A stretch of 64,000 bases of DNA from NCBI GenBank assembly GCA_028571685.1, contig CM053166.1:59792111-59856110 (forward strand), written 5' to 3'. Position numbers and translations under genes: made by a program. The notes below the pieces were generated by a model. That model did not search any database, had not been told where the DNA came from, and saw only the letters and a list, made by a program, of their open reading frames with translations. How positions within the stretch are numbered: position 1 is the stretch's first letter; each line of letters opens with the position of its first letter. Origin of the DNA: Heterohyrax brucei (Eukaryota > Chordata > Mammalia > Hyracoidea > Procaviidae). Of the stretch, positions 35,117-46,462 are shown one piece after another.

Positions 35117-35228
35117 AAAAAAAAAACTCTTTGCCATTGAGTTGATTCTAACTCATAGTGACCCTATAGGACAGAGTAGAACTGCCCCACAGCATTTTCA
35201 AGGACACAGTGAAACCTGCAAAACCAGG
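35117..35228 (-). mobile_element. AfroSINE 3' part inside MLT1
   Basis: An A run, CATTGAGTTGATTCTAACTC, then GGACAGAGTAGAACTGCCCC. The head is missing; GACACAGTGAAACCTGC follows. Confidence 0.8.
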
Positions 35229-35345
35229 TATGCATGTAAACTGGAAACTTGTCAGAAGAAAAAATCAAATATTTTCCGCTAATAGAGAGTAGTAGAAAAA
35301 TGGTAAGACTACCTTGTCAAAGGTGGAAACTTTTGAGACCCCCCA
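35229..35345. other. 117-base block of unknown origin inside MLT1
   Basis: It fits neither the SINE nor the MLT1 consensus as I know them. It contains GACCCCCCAAAAC and a repeated CTTGTCA word (35,249 and 35,314 regions). Confidence 0.3.
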
Positions 35346-35789
35346 AAACAAGGCAGTCTTGTCAAGTTCCAGCTCCCATGGCTTTCACCATAAAATAAAA
35401 AACAGAGGGAGATTTGAGACAGAGACACAGGGCAAGCTCCTGTGAAGTCAGAGGCAAAGACTGGAGTGAGGCATCCTCAAGCCAAGGAACATATGGACCC
35501 GCCAGAGCTGGTAATGGCAAGGGAGAATTCTTCTCTAGGCTGACACCTTGATTTTAGATTTCTACCCTCCAGAATTATGATAGAATAAATTTCGATTGTG
35601 ACAAGCCACTCAATTTGTGGTCATTTGTTATTGCAGCCACAGAAAAGTAATTTACTTCACTGTACACTGAGCAGCTGGATTTCCAGCTGCTAGAATCTGC
35701 GTTTCTTACCTGAAGACTTGCTCTGATGGCCAAGACGTACTTTGGCCACTTGTTGAGCAGGCTAGGCCAGTTATGTTGTGGTGTTAACG

Positions 35790-35955
35790 CCACCTGACTC
35801 TCGGCAGCATAGTGGTTAAGAGCTACGTCTGCTAACCAAAAGGTCAGCAGTTCAAATCTGCCAGGTACACCTTGGAAACTCTGAGATATTGTATTCTGTC
35901 TTAAACGACCACTACAAGTCACAATTGACTCAATGACAGTGGGTTTGGGGCTTGG
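35790..35955 (+). mobile_element. AfroSINE
   Basis: GGCAGCATAGTGGTTAAGAG head, AGGTCAGCAGTTCAAATCTG, CACTACAAGTCACAATTGAC tail, GTGGGTTTGGGGC end. Confidence 0.9.
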
Positions 35956-36200
35956 GTCTCAGCACCTCTCATCTAGGACTAGCTCCTCTCACCTGAGCTA
36001 TGATAACTCTGAGGCATATATCCATGCTGGCTTCTAGCTACACATAGTGGTAACTAGCTTGATGAATTCTGTGCTGGCTGTCTTTCCCTATCCAGTTTCA
36101 ATTTCCCACTCTCATTCCAGCCTTTGCTGTGATCATCTCCCAAATTAACTACTTGTAATGGAATGCTTGTCTTAGGATCTTCTTCTTGGGAGAAACCAGC

Positions 36201-36659
36201 TGTCACGGACTGAATGGTATCCCCCCAAAAATATGTGTAGCCATGTTGCTGGGCCATGATTCCCAGTATCTTGTGACTGTCCTCCATTTTGTGGTTTTCC
36301 TATGCTGTAGGTTAAAGGGATTAGGGTGGCACTGTAAATCCCTTTATAAGATCACCTCCCTGCTCCACTGTAAAGGGAGTTTCCCTACAGTATGGCTTGC
36401 CCCACCCTTAATCCTTTCATCCTGCAAGAGATAAAAGGAAAGAGAAGCAGGCTGAGAATTGGGAACCTCACCTCACACCAGCAAGAAAGCGCAATACTGG
36501 ACTTTCTTCCAGTGCTGACAAGGGGGAAAGCCTTCCCCTGGAGTGGACAGCCTGAATTTGGACTTGTAGCCTACCAGACTGTGTAAGAATAAACCTTCGT
36601 TTGTTAAAGCCATCCACTCTGTGGTATTTCTGTTAGAGCAGCCCTAGCTGACTAAAACA
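36201..36659 (+). mobile_element. Solo LTR, ERVL-MaLR-like, 5-base target duplication CCAGC
   Basis: A 459-base block starts TGTCACGG, ends AAAACA and is flanked by CCAGC at 36,196-36,200 and 36,660-36,664. A poly(A) signal sits in AGAATAAACC near 36,588. It is related to the minus-strand LTRs at 24,324 and 59,965. No internal genes; the one open frame (36,392-36,586) is LTR sequence. Confidence 0.9.
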
Positions 36660-36664
36660 CCAGC

Positions 36665-39009
36665 TAAAGCATACACATAAGTATAAAAAGAAGTGAGTCA
36701 TTGTCTTAGTAGCCTACAGAAGGTACACATCTGAGAAAACTTCAGGTGATCAGTCTTGAGCACAACTCATTATTTTGACTTAAGCATTTTTCTGGGCTAT
36801 TTTATGCCCAAATAAATGTCCATTGACCTTATGCCCAAAGAAAACTTCCATTAAAAATGATCTAAGTATAAATTTATCTACAACCACTTTTTGGAAAGGA
36901 TTTGAGGTAGTACTTGAATCATAACATTTAATATATTATGCTATATTCTTTTTACTATAAAAAATTCTGATTTTATAATAATTAAAATGCTATAATTAAT
37001 TTTCTAGATATTATATTTCAAATTTACCATTATTTGATTTTATGGACTATGTTGTCTGTTTTATTCTCATAGAACCTTCCTTGACTTATGTTTAAACAGA
37101 TGAACCGCAAATCCCAAAATGGACAAAATGGTAAATATTTTCTCTTATACTAATTTCCACTGAATGTATAGCCTGGTCTCACATACAAAATTGTTTTAAG
37201 GAGTGCTTGCTTATTCAAAGTTTCTTTAAAATAGTTAATTGAAGAATCTCCAAATGTTGGCAGAAAGTTTGTCAAGCCACTGACTTCATTGCTCTTTCTG
37301 TGTCTTCTCAAAATGCAGAGGAGATAGAGAGAAGGTCAAGTAAACAAGTCTACAAATGAAAAGTAGTAATTTTCATGGTGTTTTCAAAGCAAAAGCATTT
37401 GTTGTTGAGGTGCTCTGGTGCAACCAAAGTATTTTAACTTGAAATTTACCTGAAAATTACTGTACAGCCCACTGTCTGTGGGAAATACTGTATTTGACCT
37501 TTTACAAATACACTGCCTACACCCAAGACTTATTTTACTTTAAAAATATATGTAGGAAATTATTACAAATAAACATGCTGTTTCAGGTTTGTTGAAAAAG
37601 AGGGCTACTGGCTGTGGAAAAGTCTGCTGAAGATGTACAACTAAGACAAGGCTATGTTGTTCATTCCAAAAGCAGTGGGCTCCCTTTAAATTCTTCTTTT
37701 TATTTTAACAAAACTATATTTTTGAGTCTATGAATTCAATCAAGAAATCTTTATTGGAAGCTTCATAGATCTTCAGAATGAAGTGTATAATCTTTCTTCC
37801 TTCCATTTATTAATTTATTACCAAAATACCATTCACTGGAAAAACAAACATTTTATATTAATGCATCTAGATAGTGTATTCATTTTAATCTTTAATAAAA
37901 ATTTAAAGAGTGGCATGGAAATGTTTCAATAACCTGTCCTTATTGTCTATGCTCACAGTGAATTGAATGTTTATCCCTGTTTTTCCACAGCAGGAAACAG
38001 TATTTTTTTTTTAATCAGTTGGAGGACATTTGCTGACATGTGGGTTTATATGTAGCTTTAAATATCATTGAAAAGTGCAAAGTCTTGAGACAAATATCAT
38101 GTAAAAAAGAAATTAAACTGAGATACTTTGTAATGAAGTATAAAATCCAGGAATTAAGGAACTGATTGATTCAGGGATGAAACCTAAGTTAACATTGCAT
38201 TATTATGTCTGCCTTGAGGAAGGAAAAAAAAAATCCTATCATCTAGATTCTATCTTAAATGCTGGTGCAAATAAGTTTGCAGTGGAGGTTAGGAATTGAA
38301 TTTAAAGTAGCACAAAACATTTCATCAATAACTTTTAGGTATTTTATTACTTTAAGCAGCAATCTGTCCAGACATCACAAAATAAAAAGAGAAGCCCACA
38401 GCATTTCCTTGCTGCAGAAGTAACTATTTCACATTATATTTTTTCTTCTTCATTTCTGGACTAATCTACTAATCAGCATTCCGCTTTCAATGACTTTTTA
38501 TTGATTTTTAGTTGGGTTTTAGATTGTTTGTTTTACATTTGTGATGCAATTTCAGGTGTAAGGACATAACACTTCTCTTCCCAATTATCCTTTGGAATGG
38601 TGGGGATTTTACAATTATAGTCTGAAATGGTGAATTTCCCACTAGTAATTCACAGATTGCTTTGCAATGCGTAGAACTATTTTCTTATAGCAGATTTGCC
38701 TAACACTGTTGCTTATGCTCATTAGGATCATAATAGCTATTTGTATTTCCCCCGCATTGGGTACTGCTGGTGTGGGTGAGAGCAGGCAATATCAGAGTGG
38801 TAGGGGAAAGCCAGTACAGAAAAATCTCAGGTCTCAACAAAGTGGATTCTCAGACATTGACTGTAGAATCATCTAGTAATTTCATCTAACTATCTAGCAG
38901 GGAATATTTGCTTTTCTTCTCACTGGGTTGCCATATTGGGAACTCTGTAACGCTGAGGCATTAATCACTGTACTCTATTCCTATTCTAAACACAGGTCTT
39001 CTGGATTCC
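36665..39009. other. Unique AT-rich region, no gene recognised
   Basis: About 2.3 kb without young repeats. A splice-like acceptor (TATTCTCATAG near 37,062) and donor (GGTAAATA near 37,131) flank a 60-base stretch, but all three frames in it have stops. Confidence 0.5.
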
Positions 39010-39345
39010 ATTCCATATCCATTAGCACAGTTGTTGCTATTAGCTGCTACTGAGTTGGCTCCTGACTTATGACACCCCCCCCCCCCGCACAAAGGAACAG
39101 ATTGGACTGTTGTGATCCACAGGATTCTCAATGGATGATTTTTGGAAATAGATGGTCAGGCCTTTTCTCCCTACTCTGTCTTAGTCTGGAAGGTCTACTG
39201 AACCTGTGCAGCATCACAGCAACACATAAACTTCCATTGACACACAGGTGGTGACTGCGCATGAAGTACACTGACTGGGAATTGAACCAGGATTTCTTGT
39301 GTATGGAAGGCAACAATTCTACCACTGAACAACCACTGTCCCCCT
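39010..39345 (-). mobile_element. Composite SINE: tRNA-Gly-like head plus RTE 5' and 3' sequence
   Basis: On the minus strand the head (39,343-39,265) reads like tRNA-Gly, with TTCAGTGGTAGAATTGTTGCC (A-box area) and GGTTCAATTCCCAG (B-box). The body (39,245-39,110) matches the RTE 5' region: ACAGGTTCAG, then CTTCCAGACTAAGACAGAGT. The left end (39,030-39,075) is the RTE tail with TTGTTGCTATTAGCTGC. A pure C run lies at 39,076-39,086. Promoter boxes plus a LINE-derived tail are what a SINE needs. Confidence 0.8.
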
Positions 39346-40642
39346 ATCCACCCGTACATGGTTGCCCAATTACAAATATCTCATAACAATGCCTTTCACA
39401 TAGTGGTTTAGTTTTGAAGTATTTTTTAAAAGTTTAAAAAGAAAGTCCAAGCTCTTAGCACAAAGGAAAGCGAACCACCTTTCTGTGTAAGATGGGTTAC
39501 ACAGGGAACTGAACTGACAGATTGCCGCAGCATTCAAGCTTTTCCACAAGAGTGAGGTTACTGTTGCAGCTTGGTGTGAGGTAAGCTTCTTGTCAGCACT
39601 CAACACAAAATATTGTGCTTTATATTAAGTAGGACCGACCCCAAGAGCACATGATCTGGGACTCACTGTCACCCCGGTTTCACTGCAACATTTTCAGAGA
39701 TTCTGTCACTGTCAGTCCCCAGGATATTCGTGAAAAAGGAAAACACTGAACAGAAGAGTTAAGCACTCATGTACATGGAGTAGGCTTTAGCATCTTACAG
39801 GGAAAGCAATCCGTCCTTGTCAACAGCCAGTAGGAAAGATTGGTGGGATGGAAGCAGAATAGCTCTGTTGTCACAGCTCTACTTGTCAGCTCTCTGCCAT
39901 GTCTGAGCCTCACAAACATCAGAGCCATTATAGATATGGTTCAGATACTTAGAGTGGCTTCCAGGGAAGTGTGGGATTAAAAAAGAAAAAAAAAAAAAAA
40001 AAGCCCGGTGGAGATTTTTCTAGTCAAGTAAATCCTGTTTGTAAAAGGTGATTGATTTTAGAGGTTATCGAGACACTGCCATTTAAGACATTCCTAGACA
40101 TAAGCTAGATGATAGCTTAGACAATTCGAACAAACATGAATCTTTTCCCACTATAGATTTAAGCTTTATGATGCTAAAGGCATCAATACTTGTGTTTGGT
40201 GGGAGATATTCTGTCTACAGGACTAGTGATTTACACCAACTCTATAATCCCACCAAACCCAGACAAGGTCTCTATATTCCTTAGGGTGCTGGGCCCCCAA
40301 GGTAGGATTACAAAGAGAAGAAATTGTATCAATTTGTCAGACTGCACCAATTGGTAGTCTCCATGACAAAGCTCCAAATTGTATTTATCCAAAGGATCAA
40401 CAGGAAATGAACTTCTTCTACCTTACCAAAGCCTAGTTATACTGCCCAAGTATCATTTTCAAAGTTAACAAAATGACTCTTTGACAGATGTAGAATGGAT
40501 ACATGTTGAAGATTTATTAACACATTAATGAGGGAATCAGTAACATGGTAACAATGGTTGAAAGAGTATTTTTAGAGACTATTTATAGGCATTTAAAAAT
40601 GGTGTTAAAAAATTGCTGTTAGACGCAAAATTGATTTATGTC
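39346..40642. other. Unique region with a poly(A) run, no gene recognised
   Basis: A run at about 39,979-40,002. The minus frame at 39,370-39,606 has no recognised domain. Confidence 0.5.
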
Positions 40643-40832
40643 ATAAACCCATTGCCATCAACTCAAATCTGACTCATAGTGACCTTATAGGACAGAGTAG
40701 AACTGCCCTATAGAGTTTCCAAGGCTGTAAATCTCACTACATCTTTCTCCATGGAGCAGCTGGTGAGTTTGAACTGGTGACGTTTTGATTTGCAGCTAAG
40801 AACTTAATCACTATAGCAACCAGGGCTTCTTC
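40643..40832 (-). mobile_element. AfroSINE (longer subtype)
   Basis: CCATTGCCATCAACTCAAAT tail, GGACAGAGTAGAACTGCCC, CTACATCTTTCTCCATGGAG, and a head ending GCAACCAGGGCTTC. Confidence 0.9.
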
Positions 40833-40965
40833 AATTCACGTTATATAGGGTAATAAAAAGCCATAACCTTTGAATTTTCTTTCCTAGCGGAAAGATTATT
40901 TGCATGTTTGCTGGAAAATATCTACAAGTTAACATGTAACTTAAAAGAGCCCATGAGTCCTCAAT

Positions 40966-41133
40966 TTAAAAAAAAAAAATTAACATTGCTGTCGAATTGA
41001 TTCTGACATACAGCTACCCTGTGGGATAGAGTAGAACTGCCCAAGAACTCCAAGGAGTGCCTGGTGGATTTGAACTGCTGCCTTTTTGGTTAGTAGCCGT
41101 AGCACTTAACCACTATGACACCAGGATTTCCCC
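40966..41133 (-). mobile_element. AfroSINE
   Basis: A run, GCTGTCGAATTGATTCTGAC, CTCCAAGGAGTGCCTGGTGG, head GGTTAGTAGCCGTAGCAC. Confidence 0.9.
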
Positions 41134-41309
41134 TTAATTAACAGTAACTGAAAAAAAAAAAGCACCTGTATGTAGTTAAACAGTCCTTGGTAAGCTTGTT
41201 AGTTAGATCATGACATTGAAAGAACATGCTATGCATGCTTGACTTTTTATTTCCAAGTTTTAGATATTTTTTTATTAACACCTTGTGTTACATTGATTAT
41301 ACAAAACTA

Positions 41310-41445
41310 GATTTAATTTGCTCCTGCCTGCCCCTGCCCATTAAAAATAAAATTATTATAGTAAAATACATATAACAAAAATTGCCAACTTAAAGTGCAT
41401 TTCAGTAGCATTAACTACATTCACAATATTGTGCAACCACCACTG
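41310..41445 (-). mobile_element. L1 3'UTR fragment (older lineage)
   Basis: AAAATACATATAACAAAAAT, AAGTGCATTTCAGTAGCATT and CAATATTGTGCAACCACCAC match the reverse strand of an old L1 3'UTR. Confidence 0.7.
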
Positions 41446-42505
41446 GTATCTATTTGGATCCTCATTTTGATTTAAGGCTCCTGGTCCCTGCAAAATACTT
41501 ACTACAGTCTCAGGCAGGAAGAATTCTGGGGACCTACCAGGAGGGAAACTTGACGGCACTTGGCTTGGCACTAGGAGGGAAGCAGATCATATTTTTGCTT
41601 GACTTAAGCTCTCTTCTCCTGGGTACCTTGTCTATCACATCTGCCTCTCTTGCCATCGAAGTCTTTATTACTGCTCAGGTGTTTACTGCTCTGTTGCACT
41701 AGAGCCCTTAGCCTTGTTTTCAAGTGGATGGTAGTCTCTCTCAGGTGGGGCTGTGCTGTGCTGATTAGTACTTAATAACTGGCTCCCAACAAAACAAACA
41801 AACAAGTCCTGATTTTTAGGATTTGTCAATTTCCATGGTGTAAATATTTCTACCATAGTTGATTTCAAGCTACCAACATGATGTCAAACAGCTTGCAAAA
41901 TTTCCTGAAAATGTAACAATTAGCTCTCAAAAACCAATATAAGCCAGGACCGGTATACCACTGCCTTGGGGTAGGAGGGATGCCACTTATCACTGAGTTA
42001 ACTACTGTTCAAGAATCACACAGCAGAGCTCCTGAGGCTATTTCCTAGGGTGATAGGGAAACAACTATTAGTAGTTTTTTTTTTTTAAAACACTTCCCAT
42101 GAATCCTCAGTCATTGTAGAGAAAAGGCCGTTTCTGTGGAGCCCATAGCAATCATGTGGCTGGCTTGACCAGCCTTCTACCACTGGGTTCAAGGCTGGGT
42201 CTTGAGAGGAATGTGAAAAACTGTAACAAAACAAACACACAAAACTCTTAGAGCTGTTTTACTATAACCTGGAAAACAACTTCAGAAGCAGTACTGTGGG
42301 ATCCTGGAATGAGTGATGGAAGTTATTTAAAATTGACATAAACTATCAGAATTTAAATGTGTACTAGATAATTATAAATGTACTCCATGTTCTGCCTTAG
42401 GTCTAGGTGAGAAGTAAATATTTGGGGTACACTTAGGAGACACCCACTTGCATGAGGATTGAGAAATTGCCCCAACATATGTGTCCTGCTATTATATCTA
42501 AAAAT
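41446..42505. other. Unique region with one micro-SINE insertion
   Basis: No gene recognised. A T run lies at about 42,077-42,086. A 22-base SINE tail at 41,548 is listed separately. Confidence 0.5.
41548..41569 (+). mobile_element. 22-base SINE tail insertion with 12-base target duplication
   Basis: TTGACGGCACTTGGCTTGGC sits between AC(C/T)AGGAGGGAA at 41,536-41,547 and 41,570-41,581 (one mismatch). Confidence 0.75.
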
Positions 42506-42665
42506 TGTAACTCTGGTGGCATAATGCTTAAGGGTTACAGTTTGCTAACCAAAACGCTGGCAATATGAATCCACTAGGTGCTCCTTGGAAACCCTATGGG
42601 GCAGTTCTGTTCTCCCCTATAGGGTTGCTATGAGTTGGAATTGAATCAACAGCAATGACCTTGGT
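42506..42665 (+). mobile_element. AfroSINE
   Basis: CTCTGGTGGCATAATGCTTA head, GGAAACCCTATGGGGCAGTT body, GGTTGCTATGAGTTGGAATT tail. Confidence 0.9.
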
Positions 42666-42679
42666 GTTTGCTTTTTTTA

Positions 42680-43292
42680 AATTAGTACATCTAAACTACC
42701 ATGTATCTGTCAGTTTGTCATACTGTGGTGGTATGCCTATTGCTATGATGCTGGAAGCCATGCCACTAGTATTTCAAACGCCATCAGACAGGTTTCGATG
42801 GAGCTTCCAGACTAAGACATACTGGGAAGGAAGGAAGCCCTGACAATCTACTTGTAAAAATTAGCCAGTGAAAACTTCATGGATTGTAAGAGAATATGAC
42901 CCAATGTAATACTTCAAGAGAATTCTTGAGTGGCACAAATAGTAAAGTGATTGACTGCTAACTGAAATGCTGGTGGATCAAATACACTCAGAGATTCCTT
43001 GTAAGAAAGGCCTAGCAATCTATATTTGAAAGATCCTAGCCATGAAAACCCTATGGAGCAATTCTACCCTACAACATATGGGATCACCGTGAGTAAGAAT
43101 CAACAAGATGGCAGGTGATAGTGCTGGGAGATGAGCACCTTAGATTGAAAGGTACTCAAAATACAGAGTAGCCATAACAATGGACTCCAGCATACCAAAG
43201 ATCATGAAAATGGCACAGAGCTGGACAATGTTTCCTTCTTTTGTACACTGGGTTGCCACAAGTCATAGCTGACTCAATGGCAACTAAAAACA
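42680..43292 (+). mobile_element. Internally deleted RTE derivative, copy 1 (split by SINE)
   Basis: RTE 5' end (from TTAGTACATCTAAACTACCA through CTTCCAGACTAAGACATACT) to 42,918, a SINE at 42,919-43,120, more RTE 5' sequence to about 43,165, then a direct jump to the RTE 3' end (from AGTAGCCATAACAATGGAC to CAACTAAAAACAACA). All coding sequence is absent. A second copy at 44,010 has a similar jump. Confidence 0.85.
42919..43120 (+). mobile_element. AfroSINE2 inside deleted RTE
   Basis: TTGAGTGGCACAAATAG head, GACTGCTAACTGAAATGCTG, AAGAAAGGCCTAGCAATCTA body (RTE-5'-like), GGATCACCGTGAGTAAGAAT tail. Confidence 0.88.
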
Positions 43293-44009
43293 ACATTACT
43301 TCTAAACTCTTGCCACTTCTAAATGATGAAATAACCAATTGAGCTTTGCTCCATTATCATGGCTGTCAAGTTTCTTCTTTCTTGATGAGTTGTTTTCTCA
43401 GGATCCTGTTTTTTCACAGCACCTGGAACATTTTATTTTGTTGCTCCAGTGTTCCAGCATGTACATGTTGCATTTGGTTCAAAGGGAAGAATGCTTTCTA
43501 ATTTATTTTATATACATCTTCAGAGGAATTTCAGTATTTTGCCACTTTCTTTCATCTGCAGAAATCTGCCTAATAATCAGTGTCTTTGGGAAGTCAAACA
43601 CATAACTGCAGGCTTTGAGGTTTTTTTCTGTGTATTACACTGCTCAGATGATCCATGGTCCTTGCTAGCCCATTCAGGGCTTTTGACTGAAATAAAAAAT
43701 GTTTTTTCCTCTAAGTGTATACAGCCCAGCACCAGGGCATAAGATTTGATGAACAGAATATGGGGTGGATTTCAGTGATAATTCCCAGATAACTGACTGC
43801 TTTCATCCTCCTTCCATGAGCACTGCTAGTCATCCATCCTTAGATTTTGTCAACTGACTCTAAATCAGTATCCTCTTACAATTCTCCTCAGTCTAAGACT
43901 TTTTTCAAATCTAAAAGGAGAGATGCTGCCAGTGTAACCCAGTTTTTAGTCCCATAAGGTAGAGAGGCTCACTCCCTGTCTCCATTTCAAATGCTTGTAC
44001 CTGGCTAGT
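43293..44009. other. Unique region, no gene recognised
   Basis: Two overlapping plus frames (43,339-43,605 and 43,449-43,742) have no recognised domain and no splice-site support that I can see. Confidence 0.5.
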
Positions 44010-44395
44010 TGTCTGTTGGGTCTATAACCTGTCTACCAGTTTGTTGTACTGTGGTGGCCTTCATGGTGCTATGATGCTGGAAGCTATGCTACCAGTATTT
44101 CAAATATTAGGGGGTCACTCATGATAAACAGATTTCAGTGGAGCTTCCTGACTAGACAGACTAGGAAGAAAGGACTGGTGATTTACTTTCAAAAACTAAC
44201 CAGTGAAGAGTCTATGGGTCACCACAGAACATTCTCAGATACAGTGCTGGATGATGAGCCCCCAACTTGGAAGGTAACATGGACTTAACCATGCCAATGG
44301 TCATGAGGATGGCACGGGACTGGGCAATGGTTCCTTCTGTTGTACATGAGATCACTGTGAATTGAAGCTTGACTGCAAATAATGGCAAAATAATC
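44010..44395 (+). mobile_element. Internally deleted RTE derivative, copy 2
   Basis: RTE 5' end (CAGTTTGTTGTACTGTGGTG through ACAGTGCTGGATGATGAGCC) joined at about 44,275 to the RTE 3' end (ATGGTCATGAGGATGGCACG onward). About 385 bases in total, with no coding capacity. Confidence 0.87.
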
Positions 44396-44754
44396 TCAAT
44401 AAAACTATGTAGCCCCTAGTCCACTTGTACATTTTTAAACCTAAATAGCCCCAAATAACGTAATTTGTGGTATGAATCTTGATGTTTTAAAATAAAACTC
44501 TTACATTCTCCTAAATCCATAGGAAACTAAATACATTGATTTTATACCAGTCACCATCCATGAAAAAATACATGAACAATCTCTTCTTTAACAGATACAA
44601 GTTTACATCTTTCCTTTATCTCTTTGGAGTCCCAACTGTATTCTGCTTCTCACAGAATTTTATGCTAATATTTTTAAAATAATTTTATTAAACACAGTAT
44701 TATACTTCTTTACAACAGAAACATATATACAAATTGATACTTATTTCCTTAATT
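44396..44754. other. Unique sequence, no feature recognised
   Basis: AT-rich; nothing supported. Confidence 0.5.
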
Positions 44755-44875
44755 TCCGGGTGGTACAAGCATATAAGTGCTTGACTACTAATTGAGAGAT
44801 TCTGTGCACACATTGGCATCACCAAGAGTTGGAATTGACCTGATGGCAACCATGACCACCACCAACAAGACTCTA
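44755..44875 (+). mobile_element. AfroSINE2, internally deleted
   Basis: TCCGGGTGGTACAAGCATAT head, CTAATTGAGAGATTC, then directly the tail CATCACCAAGAGTTGGAATT. Confidence 0.8.
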
Positions 44876-45699
44876 AGTATTTAAAAATGTCTTCTGGATT
44901 ATGTCATTCTTCCATAAATTAATTGTTCCTAACAGATTGACTGGCAACAGATTAAAAATAACAAAAATATATTATAAAATATGATAACAATTAAACATGA
45001 AAAGTAAAATGTTATTGGAAATATATTTCCTAATGAAGTAAATGGAGATCTTTATAAAAGTATTATTTCATGTATCTGTGGATGAGTATTTCTTCTCACT
45101 TAAATGAGATGGAAGTTAGTGTGGATTTTATATATATATAAAAGATGTGAGCCATAAATATGAAGATGAAGGGAAGGAGTTTCTTAAATCAATTTTACTC
45201 AGTTGTTGAACTTTTTCCAAGTTGTATACCAAAAAAATCACTTGGAAATCTATTTTCAAAAATAGATACTCTGTCAGATGATAATCCCATTATTTGATAA
45301 AAGCTGAAACCACCTGACTTACTTATAAAAGTTTTGTGTCCCAGTCTCAAGAGTGATTCACTTTTTCATCACCAACCCCAGATATTCTGTCATTTTGTTT
45401 GATATGTTGCAGATTATCACACCATGGGCAATGTACCAGAATAAGATTTAGGAAGAATGAGAGATATCACACTCTATTACAAAAGCAGGTAAGAAGCAGT
45501 GGTTAAAGGGGAGGTGGGAAAGAGTGCTATCCCCAATTACAGGTCTATTCTCAGGTAGGTATATGGTCACATTTGAGAAAATTGAGGACCTGGACATTGC
45601 TCCCCTTAAAATCCATCTGTGTCTAGATGCCTCTTGGAAAGACTTCATGTATTCCCCAAGGCAATTACTGGTTTGAAGACCATTGTATCTGCTACCTAG
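44876..45699. other. Unique AT-rich sequence, no feature recognised
   Basis: The minus frame at 45,448-45,717 has no recognised domain. A short (TA)n lies near 45,131. Confidence 0.5.
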
Positions 45700-45900
45700 G
45701 CTTGCTATACTTAGCAAATAAAATTACAGAACAGAATGCCAAGATATACTTGAGATTTGGATATTCAGTCAATATTTTTTAGTATATATGCCCCATGTAC
45801 TATGTATGACTTACAATATTTGGATGTATATATAGTATACATATATCTGAAAATTATATTTAAACTTGCATCCTGTATTTTATTTGAAAACTCTAGCTAC
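45700..45900. repeat. Ancient palindromic element, MITE-like
   Basis: The left arm AAATAAAATTACAG and the right arm CTGTATTTTATTTGAAAA are inverted, and looser inverted matches extend inwards (TTTTTTAGTATATATG and GTATATATAGTATACA areas). It resembles an old palindromic mammalian DNA element, but I cannot name it with confidence. Confidence 0.45.
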
Positions 45901-45904
45901 TTCC

Positions 45905-46068
45905 CTGTACATTACTGTCACAGCTCTTAGAAGTGATTTCTTCCTTTGCAGAAGATAAAACTCAAGGGCAAGTTTATGTCTTACTCATCTTTGTAGTTAT
46001 TGTTTCGTCAGTATCTAGCAAACTAGTAAGCACTCAAGAAATACTTGTTGAAAGTTTCAATAGATGAC
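45905..46068 (+). mobile_element. L2/MIR-type 3' end
   Basis: CTCAAGGGCAAGTTTATGTC, TACTCATCTTTGTAG and AAGCACTCAAGAAATACTTG match the terminal block shared by L2 LINEs and MIR-type SINEs. Confidence 0.65.
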
Positions 46069-46224
46069 TCATTGGCATAGAATAGGTTTTCTGTCTTTAG
46101 AGGGCTCAGCTAATGTAAGATACCAACCTATACTGCTGAAGTCGTTTTTCCAGCAGGACTCAGCAGCTGCAGAGGTTGAATGTAGTAAAGGCTATCATGG
46201 TATTCATTCTACCTAGCATTTCCT

Positions 46225-46289
46225 GAGCAGAAGTGAATAGGGAAAGGATTCAAACTTTGATGAGCCTCTGTTGAAGCCTCAGCCAATTT
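46225..46289 (+). repeat. 65-base direct repeat, copy 1
   Basis: GAGCAGAAGTGAATAGGGAA through GAAGCCTCAGCCAA recurs at 47,162-47,223 with about 5 differences. It may be part of an old LTR that I cannot name. Confidence 0.85.
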
Positions 46290-46334
46290 CTTATCAACTG
46301 CCATTGATTTTGATCACAGCATTGTTTTATTAAA

Positions 46335-46462
46335 GAGGCAGCTGTATTATAATAGATAAAAATTTGGATTCTCAACTACAACTTCCCAGATTGAAATCCA
46401 GGATTCATCATTTATTAGAGTTGTATGACTTCTCATGACTCAGTTCCCTCATTGTATAAAAT
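46335..46462 (+). mobile_element. MIR SINE, 5' part
   Basis: AAATTTGGATTCTCAACTAC, TGAAATCCAGGATTCATCAT and a CAGTTCCCTCATTGTATAAA block match MIR. A SINE splits it. Confidence 0.7.

Larger units (their letters stand above)
34757..35660 (+). mobile_element. MLT1-like LTR (ERVL-MaLR), split by SINEs
   Basis: The left part (34,757-34,902) has ATGTCCTAACCCCAAGAAT and AAAAGGGTCTTTGCAAATGT. The right part (35,346-35,660) has GACTGGAGTGAGGCATCC, CTGACACCTTGATTTTAGAT and the poly(A) signal in AGAATAAATTTCGATTGT. These match the ends of the ancient MLT1 LTR. Two minus-strand SINEs and a 117-base block of unknown origin sit between them. Confidence 0.85.

Noticed and set aside
37063-37131. Possible small exon between an acceptor-like and a donor-like site
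   Set aside because: All three frames from the better acceptor contain a stop within the stretch.
39265-39343. Functional tRNA-Gly gene
   Set aside because: It joins RTE sequence directly, has mismatches in the stems and no terminator at the right place; it is the head of a SINE.
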